A stretch of 40,436 bases of DNA from Pandoraea sp. (GTDB lineage: Bacteria > Pseudomonadota > Gammaproteobacteria > Burkholderiales > Burkholderiaceae). Position 1 is the stretch's first letter, and every line of letters starts with the position of its first letter. The notes beneath the pieces were generated by a model. The model saw only the letters and a list, made by a program, of their open reading frames with translations, did not search any database and was not told where the DNA came from. The stretch lies in the NCBI GenBank assembly GCA_031291335.1, contig JARLJF010000110.1, forward strand, positions 1 through 40,436. The letters run 5' to 3'. Shown one piece after another: positions 25,414 through 33,856 of the stretch. A program made the translations under genes and the position numbers.

Positions 25414-25821
25414 TCACCCCACGAGTGCTGCGTCCAGCAACTTCACCACGCCGCCGAAGCCCGCTGCCTGTGCGGAGCCGATACCGTACAGCGTACTCAA
25501 TGACGGCCCCGGATTCAGAAAGTCCACGCGCACATCGTCGGGCGACGCCGCCCACACCATCACCTTGAGCGGCAACTCCAGTCCGGCATGCGGATTGGTC
25601 ACCATCACCGGTGTTCCCCCCTTCGGGTTGCCGAAGAGCAGCAAGCGTGTCGGGCGCAGTTCCAGTCCGGCAGAGGCCGCCGCCGCACTCTGGTCGATGT
25701 CGGCGAAGATCGTCATGCCGTGCTGCTTGAGCGCATCGATCACGCGAGTGAGCGTGGTGTAGAAATCCACCGGGCTTCGCCATGAAGTGACGGTGGCGGG
25801 ATGCACGAAATCGGTTGTCAT
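25414..25821 (-). CDS. DUF302 domain-containing protein
   Basis: 135-aa protein of the DUF302 family, small alpha-beta proteins of unknown function found in many bacteria. The characteristic segments are present: ALKQHGMTIFADIDQSAAAA, then RPTRLLLFGNPKGGTPVM and ELPLKVMVWAASPDDVRVDF. The start MTTDFVHPATV at 25821 has GAGGAG eight bases upstream. There is no signal peptide, so it should be cytoplasmic. It lies upstream of the dienelactone hydrolase on the same strand, 323 bp away. Confidence 0.87.
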   Translation of the reverse strand: MTTDFVHPATVTSWRSPVDFYTTLTRVIDALKQHGMTIFADIDQSAAAASAGLELRPTRLLLFGNPKGGTPVMVTNPHAGLELPLKVMVWAASPDDVRVDFLNPGPSLSTLYGIGSAQAAGFGGVVKLLDAALVG

Positions 25822-26113
25822 ACGGGTCTCCTCGAACGCTGAGGCTGGAGTAGACAGCAATACCCGCGCAGAGTTTGCGCGGCGATCGCGTCAGTGTAAC
25901 GCCGCGCGCAACCCGCGATGCCGCGATGCCGCACACCTCTCCACGCATTTTTCGCGCCCGCTTTACACGACGCGCCTCGCATACCCCGACCTACCTCTGC
26001 GCCTTACCTTCCCCCTTACATCTCGTTACGGTCCCCCGGCTGGCCGTCGGATGCGCGTTACGCTTGCCGCAGGCGTTCGATATTCCTGCGAGCGCATTTA
26101 ATACGGAGTCCAT

Positions 26114-26593
26114 ATGATGAAGATCACGATGCGCCACACCGTTGGCGCGCTGGCGTTGCTGCTGACACTGACGGCCACCGGCGTAGCCACTGCCGATACC
26201 CTGCCGCCCGCCTCGCGCCCGCAAAACGCGCCGCCTGCGGCCGAAGTCCGCGAGATGCCGCCTCCGCCGCCGGGTATGGGCCCGCACTTCGGCGGCCCCG
26301 GTCCGCGCGGCCCGGCCGGTCCCGGCGGGCCTGCCTTTGCCGCCGCTCGCACTGTGGACGAAATCGCGCATCTTTATCGCGTCGGCGGTCATCCCGAGAA
26401 CGTCTTGCCGTTCTATCGCGAGACGCTTTCGCAAACGCGCGACCCGATACTGCGCCACCATCTGCGTGAGGCTATCGCACGCGAGGAGTTGAAACCGGCC
26501 GACACCACGGCAGCCATCTCGACGCTGCGCGCGCAATTGAGCGAGGATCTCGCCACGCTGCCACCGCCCGCTTCCGACACCCGACGCCGATGA
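26114..26593 (+). CDS. hypothetical exported Pro/Gly-rich protein
   Basis: 159-aa protein with a signal peptide (MMKITMRHTVGALALLLTLT, cleavage probably after ATA near residue 28). A Pro/Gly-rich segment follows (MPPPPPGMGPHFGGPGPRGP and more, about 48-75), then a soluble helical C-terminal part (VDEIAHLYRVGGHPENVLPF to about 150). No family is recognised; the layout recalls small periplasmic metal- or stress-response proteins, which is only a resemblance. GGAG lies five bases before the first ATG (26114) and eight before the second (26117), so the second may be the real start. The 292 bp upstream (25822-26113) hold no gene. Confidence 0.72.
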   Translation: MMKITMRHTVGALALLLTLTATGVATADTLPPASRPQNAPPAAEVREMPPPPPGMGPHFGGPGPRGPAGPGGPAFAAARTVDEIAHLYRVGGHPENVLPFYRETLSQTRDPILRHHLREAIAREELKPADTTAAISTLRAQLSEDLATLPPPASDTRRR

Positions 26594-26616
26594 TCGTCCT
26601 GGCTATCGCGACTCGC

Positions 26617-27549
26617 TCACGCTGAAGGTGCCGCCATGATTCTTTCGTTCCACTGCGGCAGCCATTCCAGCAAGAACTGCGCAAACCCCTCCGCCGCAGG
26701 CGATGCCGCCCGCGAGAGCGGACGATACACGCAGACCTGACGAATCGTCTCAGGCGCAACGACGCGCCGCATCACCAACCCGAACGGATGCGCGAGCGCC
26801 GCCACGTAGCCTGGCGTCAGTGTGGCGGCCAGTCCTTGGGCCGCGACACCGAGTGCGGTCGTCACGTTATCGACAACGTCGATGGGCGTGATACGCGCGT
26901 CGGCAGGCGCGGACAACCGCATTTGCGCGACGCTGCGCTCGTGATCGCGTCCGGCGGCAACGAGCGGGGTGTCGCGTAAATCCGCCCAGCGCACGCGACG
27001 ACGCCGCGCGAGCGGATGATCGGGCGTGCACCACAACACCCAGGGACTATCGAACGCGGGCTCTCCGGCAACGTGAGCGCCGGTAGCGCGATTGGGGCCG
27101 ATGGCAAGGTCGAGATCGCCGTTGGCGACATGATCGATGAGGGCATCGACAGGCGTGTCGACGACGCGCACCACCACCTTGGGCCGCGTGGCTGCATAAG
27201 CGCGAATGGCCGCTGGCAGCGCCATGCTGGCAAGCACGAGCGGCGCCCCCACACGCACGATGCCCGCCGCCCGGTTGCGCAAATCGTCGGCGGTCTTCTC
27301 GGCGGCCTGCACATGGCGCAGCACCGATTCGGCCGAGGCCAGGAAATCGCGTCCCGCGCTGGATAGCGCCACACGCCTCGTGGTGCGGTCGAAGATACGA
27401 AAGCCAAGCACCGATTCGAGTTCGGCGACGAGTTGGCTCACGGCAGACGATGTGAGCCCCAGTCGATTACCGGCCTCCGCAAAGCTGTGCAATTCGGCGA
27501 TGGCCACCAGCGCTTCGAACTGGCGGAGCGTGACGCGGGTCAGGGGCAT
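26617..27549 (-). CDS. LysR-family transcriptional regulator
   Basis: 310-aa LysR-type regulator: N-terminal winged helix-turn-helix (residues 6-65, TLRQFEALVAIAELHSFAEA, then LTSSAVSQLVAELESVLGFR and FDRTTRRVALS) and a C-terminal two-lobed ligand domain from about 95. It is divergent from the aminotransferase gene across 138 bp. The 48-bp element in that gap starts eight bases before the lysR ATG and recurs upstream of hpaH, so this protein is the best candidate to control both. Its own leader would be very short: a TTGGTC / GATAAT pair with 18 bp spacing puts transcription within about ten bases of the ATG. The inducer is unknown; an aromatic acid would fit the neighbours. Confidence 0.93.
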   Translation of the reverse strand: MPLTRVTLRQFEALVAIAELHSFAEAGNRLGLTSSAVSQLVAELESVLGFRIFDRTTRRVALSSAGRDFLASAESVLRHVQAAEKTADDLRNRAAGIVRVGAPLVLASMALPAAIRAYAATRPKVVVRVVDTPVDALIDHVANGDLDLAIGPNRATGAHVAGEPAFDSPWVLWCTPDHPLARRRRVRWADLRDTPLVAAGRDHERSVAQMRLSAPADARITPIDVVDNVTTALGVAAQGLAATLTPGYVAALAHPFGLVMRRVVAPETIRQVCVYRPLSRAASPAAEGFAQFLLEWLPQWNERIMAAPSA

Positions 27550-27556
27550 GGCGTGT

Positions 27557-27604
27557 CGATTATCAAGTTTCGCTTACGAATAGACCAAAATCGATTGATT
27601 GTTC
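27557..27604 (+). promoter_or_regulatory. 48-bp shared regulatory element, copy 1 (lysR/aminotransferase)
   Basis: Reads CGATTATC, AGTTT, GCTTA and then CCAAAATCGATTGATTGTTC. It matches 37146-37193 (minus strand) at 41 of 48 positions, including a perfect 20-mer at the 3' end. It ends 83 bp before the aminotransferase start. The last TTGTTC could be a -35 box with ACAATC 18 bp further. LysR proteins bind 50-60 bp regions ending near -35, so the size and place fit a LysR footprint. It also overlaps the predicted lysR promoter, which fits autoregulation. Confidence 0.8.
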
Positions 27605-27634
27605 CGTAAAGGGGCGTCGCCCACAATCGATTTT
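27587..27634. repeat. 11-bp perfect inverted repeat in the lysR/aminotransferase gap
   Basis: AAAATCGATTG (27587-27597) and CAATCGATTTT (27624-27634) are perfect inverted copies with 26 bp between them. The left arm lies in the 48-bp element. The right arm falls where a -10 and transcription start would be, so a second protein bound there could block or bend the promoter. The hpaH copy lacks this right arm. Confidence 0.75.
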
Positions 27635-27687
27635 CAAAATTCACCGTCGAATCCCCTGCGAATCGGTAAGTAAGGAGCGAGACCCTC

Positions 27688-28887
27688 ATGTTTTCCCACG
27701 TCGACGCCTATCCCGGCGACCCCATTCTTGGTCTGAACGAGGCCTTCGGCCACGATCCGCGTCAGCACAAGGTCAATCTGTCGATCGGCATCTACTTCGA
27801 CGACGCCGGGCGTCTGCCGGTCATGCAAGCCGTGCGCGACGCCGAATCGGCCGTGCTCGCGGATATCGGTCCGCGTCCCTACCTGCCGATGGCCGGCACG
27901 CAGGCATATCGCGACGCCGTGCAGTCGCTCGTCTTCGGTGACGGCAACACCGCGCGACGCGAGCACCGCATCGCCACCTTGCAAACGCTGGGCGGCGGTG
28001 GGGCACTGCGCGTGGGGGCCGACTTCCTCAAGCGCTATTTCCCCGAGAGCACTCTGTGGATCAGCGATCCCAGTTGGGACAACCATCGCGTGGTGTTCGA
28101 GAGCGCGGGCTTTCCCGTGCAGTCCTACCCCTATTACGACGACGCCACCGGCGGCCTGCGCTTCGACGCCATGCTCGAGACGCTGGCATCGCTGCCGTCG
28201 CGCAGCATCGTGTTGCTGCATGCGTGCTGTCACAACCCGACCGGCGTGGACCTCACGCAAGCGCAATGGCAGACGCTCGTGCCCGTGCTTCGCGAACGCG
28301 GCCTCATCGCCTTCGTCGACATGGCGTACCAGGGCTTCGGTGACGGCCTCGATGCCGATGCCTTCGCCGTGCGCGCCCTGACCGACGCGGGCGTACCGAC
28401 CGTAGTGGCCAACTCGTTCTCGAAGAACTTCTCGTTGTACGGCGAGCGATGCGGCGCGCTGTCTGTGGTTTGCGCCACGGCGGACGAAGCGTCGCGCGTG
28501 TTCGGGCAACTCACAGGCACGGTGCGCGCGAACTACAGCAATCCGCCGACGCACGGGGCGCGCCTCGTCGCACAGGTGTTGACGACGCCCGCCTTGCGAC
28601 GCGCCTGGGAAGACGAACTCGACGGCATGCGTACGCGTATCGCCACCATGCGCTCGCAGATTCATGCGCGGCTGGCCGATCACGTCAGCGGCGAAAAACT
28701 CTCTCGCTACGTCTCGCAGCGCGGCATGTTCACGTACACGGGCCTGTCCGCCGCACAGGCCGATGCCCTTCGGGAAACGCATGGCGTCTATCTGCTGCGC
28801 TCCGGACGCATGTGTGTGGCCGGCCTGAACACGCGCAATGTCGACACCGTGGCGAATGCCATCGCGCAGGTGCTGGCGCAGGGTTGA
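27688..28887 (+). CDS. amino acid aminotransferase, class I (aspartate/aromatic type)
   Basis: 399-aa PLP enzyme of the AspC/TyrB group, moving amino groups between aspartate or aromatic amino acids and 2-oxoglutarate. Visible residues: HNPTG at 182-186 (N183), D211 in FVDMAYQGFG, the Schiff-base lysine K246 in SFSKNFSLYGER, and the substrate-binding arginine region near the C-terminus (YLLRSGRMCVAGL). The N-terminus SHVDAYPGDPILGLNEAF is the family start. A GGAG ribosome binding site precedes ATG 27688. The tyrosine activity of TyrB would give 4-hydroxyphenylpyruvate, a precursor of homoprotocatechuate, which fits the shared promoter element with the hpa operon. Aromatic specificity is inferred, not shown. 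Confidence 0.92.
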   Translation: MFSHVDAYPGDPILGLNEAFGHDPRQHKVNLSIGIYFDDAGRLPVMQAVRDAESAVLADIGPRPYLPMAGTQAYRDAVQSLVFGDGNTARREHRIATLQTLGGGGALRVGADFLKRYFPESTLWISDPSWDNHRVVFESAGFPVQSYPYYDDATGGLRFDAMLETLASLPSRSIVLLHACCHNPTGVDLTQAQWQTLVPVLRERGLIAFVDMAYQGFGDGLDADAFAVRALTDAGVPTVVANSFSKNFSLYGERCGALSVVCATADEASRVFGQLTGTVRANYSNPPTHGARLVAQVLTTPALRRAWEDELDGMRTRIATMRSQIHARLADHVSGEKLSRYVSQRGMFTYTGLSAAQADALRETHGVYLLRSGRMCVAGLNTRNVDTVANAIAQVLAQG

Positions 28888-29017
28888 GGCGGCCGTCACG
28901 GAGAAATTACGGAGCCGTTGCTGAGACGTGTGCAGCGACGCTCCAGAGAAAGCAGGAACACGGGGCGCATGCCTCCGATACACGCATGCTCAACACATAA
29001 CAACGACTGGAGACAAC

Positions 29018-30304
29018 ATGACCACTGCCACTGCCGCCGGTGCCCGCATCGGCCGCGACGCATCCTCACATACCTGGCGCGCGGTGGTATCCGCGTCCAT
29101 CGGTAACGCGCTCGAATGGTTCGATCTCGTCGTGTACGGGTTTTTCGCCGTCACTATTGCGAAGCTGTTCTTCCCCGCGCACGACGACACGACCTCGCTG
29201 CTGCTCACCCTTGGCACGTTCGGCGTGTCGTTTTTCATGCGGCCGCTGGGCGCCATCGTGATCGGCGTTTATGCGGATCGACGCGGGCGTCGTGAGGCGT
29301 TGACGCTGACCATTCTGTTGATGATGGTGGGCACGGCGATCATTGCATTCATGCCGACGTACGCGACCATTGGCGTGCTGGCGCCGATAGGCATCGTGCT
29401 CGCGCGAATGATTCAGGGTTTCTCGGCGGGCGGAGAATTCGGCAGCGCGACGGCCTTTCTCGCCGAGCACGCACCGCAACGGCGCGGGTTCTTCGCGAGC
29501 TTTCAGGTGGCGAGCCAGGGGCTGACGACACTGCTGGCGGCCGGCTTCGGCGCGGTGCTCACGAGCACGCTCTCGCCTGAGCAGATGCAGAGCTGGGGCT
29601 GGCGCGTGCCGTTCCTGTTTGGCTTGCTGATCGGGCCGATGGCGTACTACATCCGTCGACATGTCAGCGAGACGCCCGAGTTTCTCGAAGCCGAGCCGAC
29701 GCAAACACCGCTGCGCGACACGTTCGAGCATCAGAAGATGCGTCTGTTGCTGGCCGTGGGCGCCGTGGTCGTCGCAACGGTCTCGACCTACCTCGTGCTG
29801 TACATGCCGACGTATGCGATCAAGCAACTCGGCCTGCCTGCGTCGGTAGCTTTTGCGGCGACCGTGGCCACGGGGATCGTGCAGATGTTGCTGTCACCGG
29901 TCGTGGGGGCGTGGTCGGATCGTGTGGGCCGTGCGAAGCCGATGATGATCGCGGCAGCGGCATTGCTGGTATTGATCTGGCCGATGTTCTGGCTGCTGTC
30001 GACGTACCCGAGCTTCGGCATGATGCTCGCGTTGCAGACGGTGCTCGGAGTGTTGATGACGGTGTACTTCGCCCCGCTGCCGGCACTCGCCTCGGAGATC
30101 TTCCCGGTGAAGACTCGCACGACGGGCTTGTCGCTCTCGTACAACCTGTCGGTGACGTTCTTCGGGGGCTTCGCACCGTTCATTCTGACGTGGCTGATCA
30201 ACGTGACGGGCAGCAAACTGGCACCGAGCTTCTACATGATGGCCGCCGCCGCGGTAGGCCTCGCCGCGCTGAGTCAGGTATACCGGCACACTGGGGTGCG
30301 GTAA
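29018..30304 (+). CDS. MFS transporter, metabolite:H+ symporter type
   Basis: 428-aa major-facilitator protein of the MHS subfamily (ProP/ShiA/CitA-like), about 12 membrane segments. Subfamily signs are the start SASIGNALEWFDLVVYGFFA, the loop GVYADRRGRREALT and the central SPVVGAWSDRVGRAKP. MHS members import organic or aromatic acids with protons. Start ATG 29018 (MTTATAAGARIG) has GGAG seven bases upstream; the open frame further 5' is the intergenic stretch. It lies 130 bp after the aminotransferase on the same strand and probably shares its transcript, so it may import the compound that enters the pathway. The substrate is not determined. Confidence 0.92.
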   Translation: MTTATAAGARIGRDASSHTWRAVVSASIGNALEWFDLVVYGFFAVTIAKLFFPAHDDTTSLLLTLGTFGVSFFMRPLGAIVIGVYADRRGRREALTLTILLMMVGTAIIAFMPTYATIGVLAPIGIVLARMIQGFSAGGEFGSATAFLAEHAPQRRGFFASFQVASQGLTTLLAAGFGAVLTSTLSPEQMQSWGWRVPFLFGLLIGPMAYYIRRHVSETPEFLEAEPTQTPLRDTFEHQKMRLLLAVGAVVVATVSTYLVLYMPTYAIKQLGLPASVAFAATVATGIVQMLLSPVVGAWSDRVGRAKPMMIAAAALLVLIWPMFWLLSTYPSFGMMLALQTVLGVLMTVYFAPLPALASEIFPVKTRTTGLSLSYNLSVTFFGGFAPFILTWLINVTGSKLAPSFYMMAAAAVGLAALSQVYRHTGVR

Positions 30305-30323
30305 TCGGCGGATGGAAAGGAAC

Positions 30324-30343
30324 GAGGCGTCGCTCGACGCCTC
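30324..30343. terminator. palindrome between the convergent MFS and hepT genes
   Basis: GAGGCGTC and GACGCCTC pair around GCTC, immediately next to the last codon of hepT and 20 bp after the MFS stop. The T run is lacking on both sides (TTAAAT on the plus strand), so it is a weak bidirectional terminator candidate. Confidence 0.45.
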
Positions 30344-30682
30344 TTAAATCCCTTTGAGACGTCCGAGAAGATCGGGCAATGCGATCTGAATGGTGTCCCA
30401 GACGACATCGAGGTTGATGTCGAAATAACCGTGAGCGATGCGATTGCGCATGCCGCGCATGGCTCGCCAAGGAACATCGGGGTGCAATTATGCGAAGTCG
30501 ACATGACGGTCCATGATCTTCGTCGCGGCCTCTCCGATGATAATCAGACTCATCACAACGGCTTGCTGCGTGCGCTTGTCATGAAGGAAGTCTTCCTTCG
30601 ACAGACCATCGACAAAATCACATGCGTCAGTCGCTGCCTGTCGCATGTGATCCAGATAGTCGGGCAGACGCGTTTCACTCAT
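30344..30682 (-). pseudogene. hepT: HepT (HEPN, DUF86) toxin, interrupted by an in-frame stop codon
   Basis: The minus-strand frame from ATG 30682 (MSETRLPDYLDHMRQAATDA) to the TAA at 30346-30344 would encode 112 aa, the usual HepT size. Codon 65 is TAA (30490-30488). Reading through it gives LHPDVPWRAMRGMRNRIAHG and on, in the same frame, with the HEPN RNase motif RX4HXY at R79, H84 and Y86. The stop therefore cuts off the catalytic motif and leaves a 64-aa fragment. A GAA or CAA codon changed by one base would explain it. The start overlaps the mntA stop by 4 bp (ATGA). A sequencing error or read-through cannot be excluded. Confidence 0.88.
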
Positions 30683-30969
30683 ACCGGGCGCGCCTCAGCC
30701 AGCACTTGCTCTCGGAATTTGACCAGCAGATCTGCCGGTGTCAGAACGTCGACGTGAATGCCAAGCATCGACTCCAACTCATCCTGCAGTCCACCAAGAT
30801 CGAAAAGAGTAGTCCCCGGCAAGGCATCGACCAGGATATCGAGGTCGCTCCCGTCACGATCCGTGCCGTGCAACACCGACCCAAACACACGAGGATTCGA
30901 TGCACGATGGCGCCGGGCTGCCTCTCGCACGGCGGCACAGTGACGTTTCAACAGAACTGACGGTCGCAT
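30679..30969 (-). CDS. mntA: MntA-type nucleotidyltransferase antitoxin
   Basis: 96-aa minimal nucleotidyltransferase with the signature GSX10DXD: G30, S31, D42 and D44 in FGSVLHGTDRDGSDLDILVD. In characterised HepT/MntA pairs (for example in Shewanella oneidensis) the MNT protein neutralises the HEPN RNase by adding AMP units to the tyrosine of its RX4HXY motif. Here the antitoxin is intact while the toxin carries a stop codon. It lies 28 bp after the ketopantoate-reductase-like gene on the same strand, so it may be transcribed as the tail of the hpa operon. The ribosome binding site (GGTGAG) is weak. Confidence 0.88.
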   Translation of the reverse strand: MRPSVLLKRHCAAVREAARRHRASNPRVFGSVLHGTDRDGSDLDILVDALPGTTLFDLGGLQDELESMLGIHVDVLTPADLLVKFREQVLAEARPV

Positions 30970-30997
30970 CGCTCACCCCACTTCCCTTCGATAGCCG

Positions 30998-31981
30998 TCA
31001 ATATAACCCATGCACCCGCCCGAAGAGGCGCGTCAGGCCAAGCAGGGCGTCGATGTTCGGTGTGGGGACGGACACGCGCTGGCCAATCTCGCGCACCACG
31101 CTGACCAGAGCGTCGAGTTCGATGGGGCGATGGGCTTCCACGTCTTGCAGCATCGACGTCTTGAACGCCCCCAGCTTCGCCGTCACCTCGTGCCGATCTT
31201 CGGGCGACTGCTCGATCGCGCAACCGATCTTCGCCCCGATGGCTGCCGCCTCCCGCATCGCCGACGAGCAGAACGCCCGCACGAGCGGATCGTCCAGCAA
31301 CCGGTCGATGGTCGCGCCCGTGATCGCCGACACCGGATTCATCGTGAGATTTCCCCACAGCTTGTACCAGATGTCGAGACGCACATTCTCCGACGCCTTC
31401 ACGTCGAATCCCGCTCGTTCCAGCACTGCCGCGAGCGGCTGCACGCGCTCGCTCGTGCCCCCGCCCGGCTCACCGATGATGAGGCCGCGCCCCATCTTGT
31501 GATCGACCAGTCCCGGCTCCGGTGTCGCCGCACTCGCATGCACGACGCAACCGATCACGTTCGCCTGGGGAATCGCCGCACTAATCGCGCCCTCAGGATC
31601 AACACTCGTCAGCGCGTCGTCCCCGAAGGGCGCCACGCCCTTGCAGAACCACCACGGCACGCCGTTCATCGCTGGCAACACCAGCGTCTGCGGGCCAAGC
31701 AGCGGCGCCACCGACGAAGCAACCTGCGTGAGTGCAGGCCCCTTCACCGCGATAACGACCAGATCCTGAACGCCCAGCTTGGCGGCATCCTCCAACGGAT
31801 ATGCCGCCGCCACAGGCGCCGCCGTCAACGTCTCACCCTGCTTCACGCGCCAGCCGCGCTCGCGCAGCGCCGCCAGCGTCGCACCGCGCGCCAACGCACT
31901 GACCTGGGCCTCGCCCGTTGCCGCGAGTTTCAAACCAAGCAAGCCACCGATGGCGCCCGCGCCAATGATCGTTACCTTCAT
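30998..31981 (-). CDS. 2-dehydropantoate 2-reductase family oxidoreductase
   Basis: 327-aa NADPH-dependent oxidoreductase of the PanE/ApbA family. The Rossmann motif GAGAIGG is at residues 7-13 (MKVTIIGAGAIGGLLGLKLA). The C-terminal helical domain has WYKLWGNLTMNPVSAITG with the catalytic-type lysine and asparagine. Ketopantoate reductase makes pantoate for coenzyme A, but its position four bases after a meta-cleavage gene suggests a paralogue that reduces a 2-oxo acid or aldehyde from aromatic breakdown. Specificity cannot be read here. Start ATG 31981 is where the family begins. Confidence 0.87.
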   Translation of the reverse strand: MKVTIIGAGAIGGLLGLKLAATGEAQVSALARGATLAALRERGWRVKQGETLTAAPVAAAYPLEDAAKLGVQDLVVIAVKGPALTQVASSVAPLLGPQTLVLPAMNGVPWWFCKGVAPFGDDALTSVDPEGAISAAIPQANVIGCVVHASAATPEPGLVDHKMGRGLIIGEPGGGTSERVQPLAAVLERAGFDVKASENVRLDIWYKLWGNLTMNPVSAITGATIDRLLDDPLVRAFCSSAMREAAAIGAKIGCAIEQSPEDRHEVTAKLGAFKTSMLQDVEAHRPIELDALVSVVREIGQRVSVPTPNIDALLGLTRLFGRVHGLY

Positions 31982-31985
31982 GCCT

Positions 31986-32936
31986 TCACTCCTGTCGTAG
32001 TGCCGCGAGTCGATAATTTTCCTTGAATCGCTCCGGCACACGTTCGTCGAAACCCAGCGCCACGCGGCGCACTTCAGGACTGTCGCCCGGCGCATGCCCC
32101 ACGCCGAGCGCCGCTGCGCGCGGCGCGTCGATACGCACGACCATCCCGGCAAGCCGTCCGAGACCGGTGATCTCGCACTCCACGAGATCGCCCGCGTCTA
32201 CCGAGCGCGAATGGCAGGGCGTGCCCATCAGAATCACGTCGCCCGGCACCAGCGTGATGTGCCGTGCAATATCCGCGATCACGTAATGCGGCCCCCAGAT
32301 CGTCTCGTCACCGATGTGCGCTTCCTGCACGACGCGTCCGTTGCGATATGTGCGCAATGTCTGCTCGAACAGATTCACGCCGCGCACGATCCCCGGGCCA
32401 ATGGGCAACAGCGTATCTGCGCCCTTCACGCGCAACATCGACCCCTGATCCGTGTCGCGGAAGTCCTGCAACCCCATGTCCAGCGCCGGACAGAATCCTT
32501 CGATGTAATCCCACGCTTCATCCGGCAGCACGTTCCGGCACGTGCGTCCGATCACCACCGCGTACTCGCCCTCATAGTTCAGATAGCGACAGTCCGCCGG
32601 CTTGAGGATCTGTCCTGCGTGTCCGTTCAGCGACGTCGGCGGCTTCGTGAAGTACGTCGGGGTATCGGTCGGCTTTGGCTTGTTGCGCGTCTCCATGCTA
32701 CGCGACCGATAGGAGATATGCACGGCGATGATCTTTGACGGATCGACCGGCGGCAGATGCGCCACCGTCTGCGGATCGACCGTGCGCCCATCGTCGAGCC
32801 GCAGCAACCCGCGCTCGCTCCCTTCCTCGACGATCGTGCCCCAGAACGCACTGCCTCCCAGCAAGATGCGACGGCGTTCAACGCGCGGGCCGCACATCAC
32901 GGCAGGCAATTCGCGCAGCGGAAATTCGAAGTCCAT
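31986..32936 (-). CDS. fumarylacetoacetate hydrolase family protein (HpaG-like)
   Basis: 316-aa member of the FAH superfamily, which includes the 5-oxopent-3-ene-1,2,5-tricarboxylate decarboxylase and CHM isomerase domains of HpaG. The metal-binding residues are visible: E122 and E124 in NYEGEYAVVIG and D153 in LDMGLQDFR. E. coli HpaG carries two such domains; this protein has one, with an N-terminal extension of about 60 residues. In the operon it should decarboxylate or isomerise the ring-cleavage acid after HpaE. A GAGGA site lies eight bases before ATG 32936. It is 12 bp after the dioxygenase gene and 4 bp before the reductase. Confidence 0.83.
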   Translation of the reverse strand: MDFEFPLRELPAVMCGPRVERRRILLGGSAFWGTIVEEGSERGLLRLDDGRTVDPQTVAHLPPVDPSKIIAVHISYRSRSMETRNKPKPTDTPTYFTKPPTSLNGHAGQILKPADCRYLNYEGEYAVVIGRTCRNVLPDEAWDYIEGFCPALDMGLQDFRDTDQGSMLRVKGADTLLPIGPGIVRGVNLFEQTLRTYRNGRVVQEAHIGDETIWGPHYVIADIARHITLVPGDVILMGTPCHSRSVDAGDLVECEITGLGRLAGMVVRIDAPRAAALGVGHAPGDSPEVRRVALGFDERVPERFKENYRLAALRQE

Positions 32937-32948
32937 GATCTCGCGTCC

Positions 32949-33812
32949 TCAGAGGGTGTCGAACCAGATGTGCACGTTACCGGTGCCACGTGCGTTCTCG
33001 TACTCGGACAACACCGTGCCCGCGCTACGACACGCCGCGCCACCCAACGCTCCGACCATCTGCAGATAGTGCGCACCGTGCGCCTCCCACGGTCGCTTGC
33101 GGTAGTCGGTGTCCCAATCTGCCAGCACCTGATCGTGACGCCCCTCGCGGAATGCCTCGATCGCCCGTTTGTCACTCTCGATGTTCTCGGGACGCGACAC
33201 GTTGCTCTCGTGGAAGATGCGCGGATGATTCGGCTTCCAGTCGATGCCGTTGAACTTGTGACTCAACGCCCCCGACGCCAGCATCACAACGCGCAGGTGG
33301 CTGCGGCGAATCGCTTCGCCGATCACCTCGCCCGATTGCAGGAAGTGCTCCGTCTCGCAGTTCTGGCAGGAACTCACAGCGACGATCGGCCACGCGTCGA
33401 GCCGCATCTGCTTGATGACGTTGATCGTCGGGTAATGGCGCGGCAGATCGGGATGCTGCACCGCACGGGCGCGCACGCCTCGTTCGCGCGCCACCGCTTC
33501 AATAGCCAGCGCCAGTTCCGGATGCCCCCGATAGTCGTACGGCACGCCGTGCAGATACCACGGCATCTCGTCGGAGATGTACATCCCGGAGTAGTGCGCC
33601 CCGCCGTCGATCAGGTGATAACCGGTGGTGAACCAGTGCGAGTCGAAAATCATGACGACGTCCGGGCGCGCCGCCACGATACGCTCGCGCAACCGCGCAT
33701 AGCCGGGGATCAGGTCCGAATCCGCCCCCGCGCCCTGCAACACACGAAACTCCTCACACTGCATCAGGCCGGGGTGATGCGACACCAGTGCCGCGCCGAC
33801 GATCTGTCCCAT
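32949..33812 (-). CDS. hpaD: 3,4-dihydroxyphenylacetate 2,3-dioxygenase, class III extradiol type
   Basis: 287-aa LigB-superfamily extradiol dioxygenase, opening the ring of homoprotocatechuate next to a hydroxyl with an Fe(II) centre. The expected metal ligands are H12 (in VSHHPGLM), H59 (in FDSHW) and E243 (in WEAHGAHYL). The length and the run of neighbouring genes fit HpaD/HpcB of the E. coli pathway. Related enzymes act on other catechols, so the substrate is inferred from the operon. GAGGAG lies eight bases before ATG 33812. It follows hpaE by 44 bp. Confidence 0.88.
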   Translation of the reverse strand: MGQIVGAALVSHHPGLMQCEEFRVLQGAGADSDLIPGYARLRERIVAARPDVVMIFDSHWFTTGYHLIDGGAHYSGMYISDEMPWYLHGVPYDYRGHPELALAIEAVARERGVRARAVQHPDLPRHYPTINVIKQMRLDAWPIVAVSSCQNCETEHFLQSGEVIGEAIRRSHLRVVMLASGALSHKFNGIDWKPNHPRIFHESNVSRPENIESDKRAIEAFREGRHDQVLADWDTDYRKRPWEAHGAHYLQMVGALGGAACRSAGTVLSEYENARGTGNVHIWFDTL

Positions 33813-33856
33813 GTTGCTCTCCTCTCATCTCATTGTTATGTTGCCGCGCGCACGCA

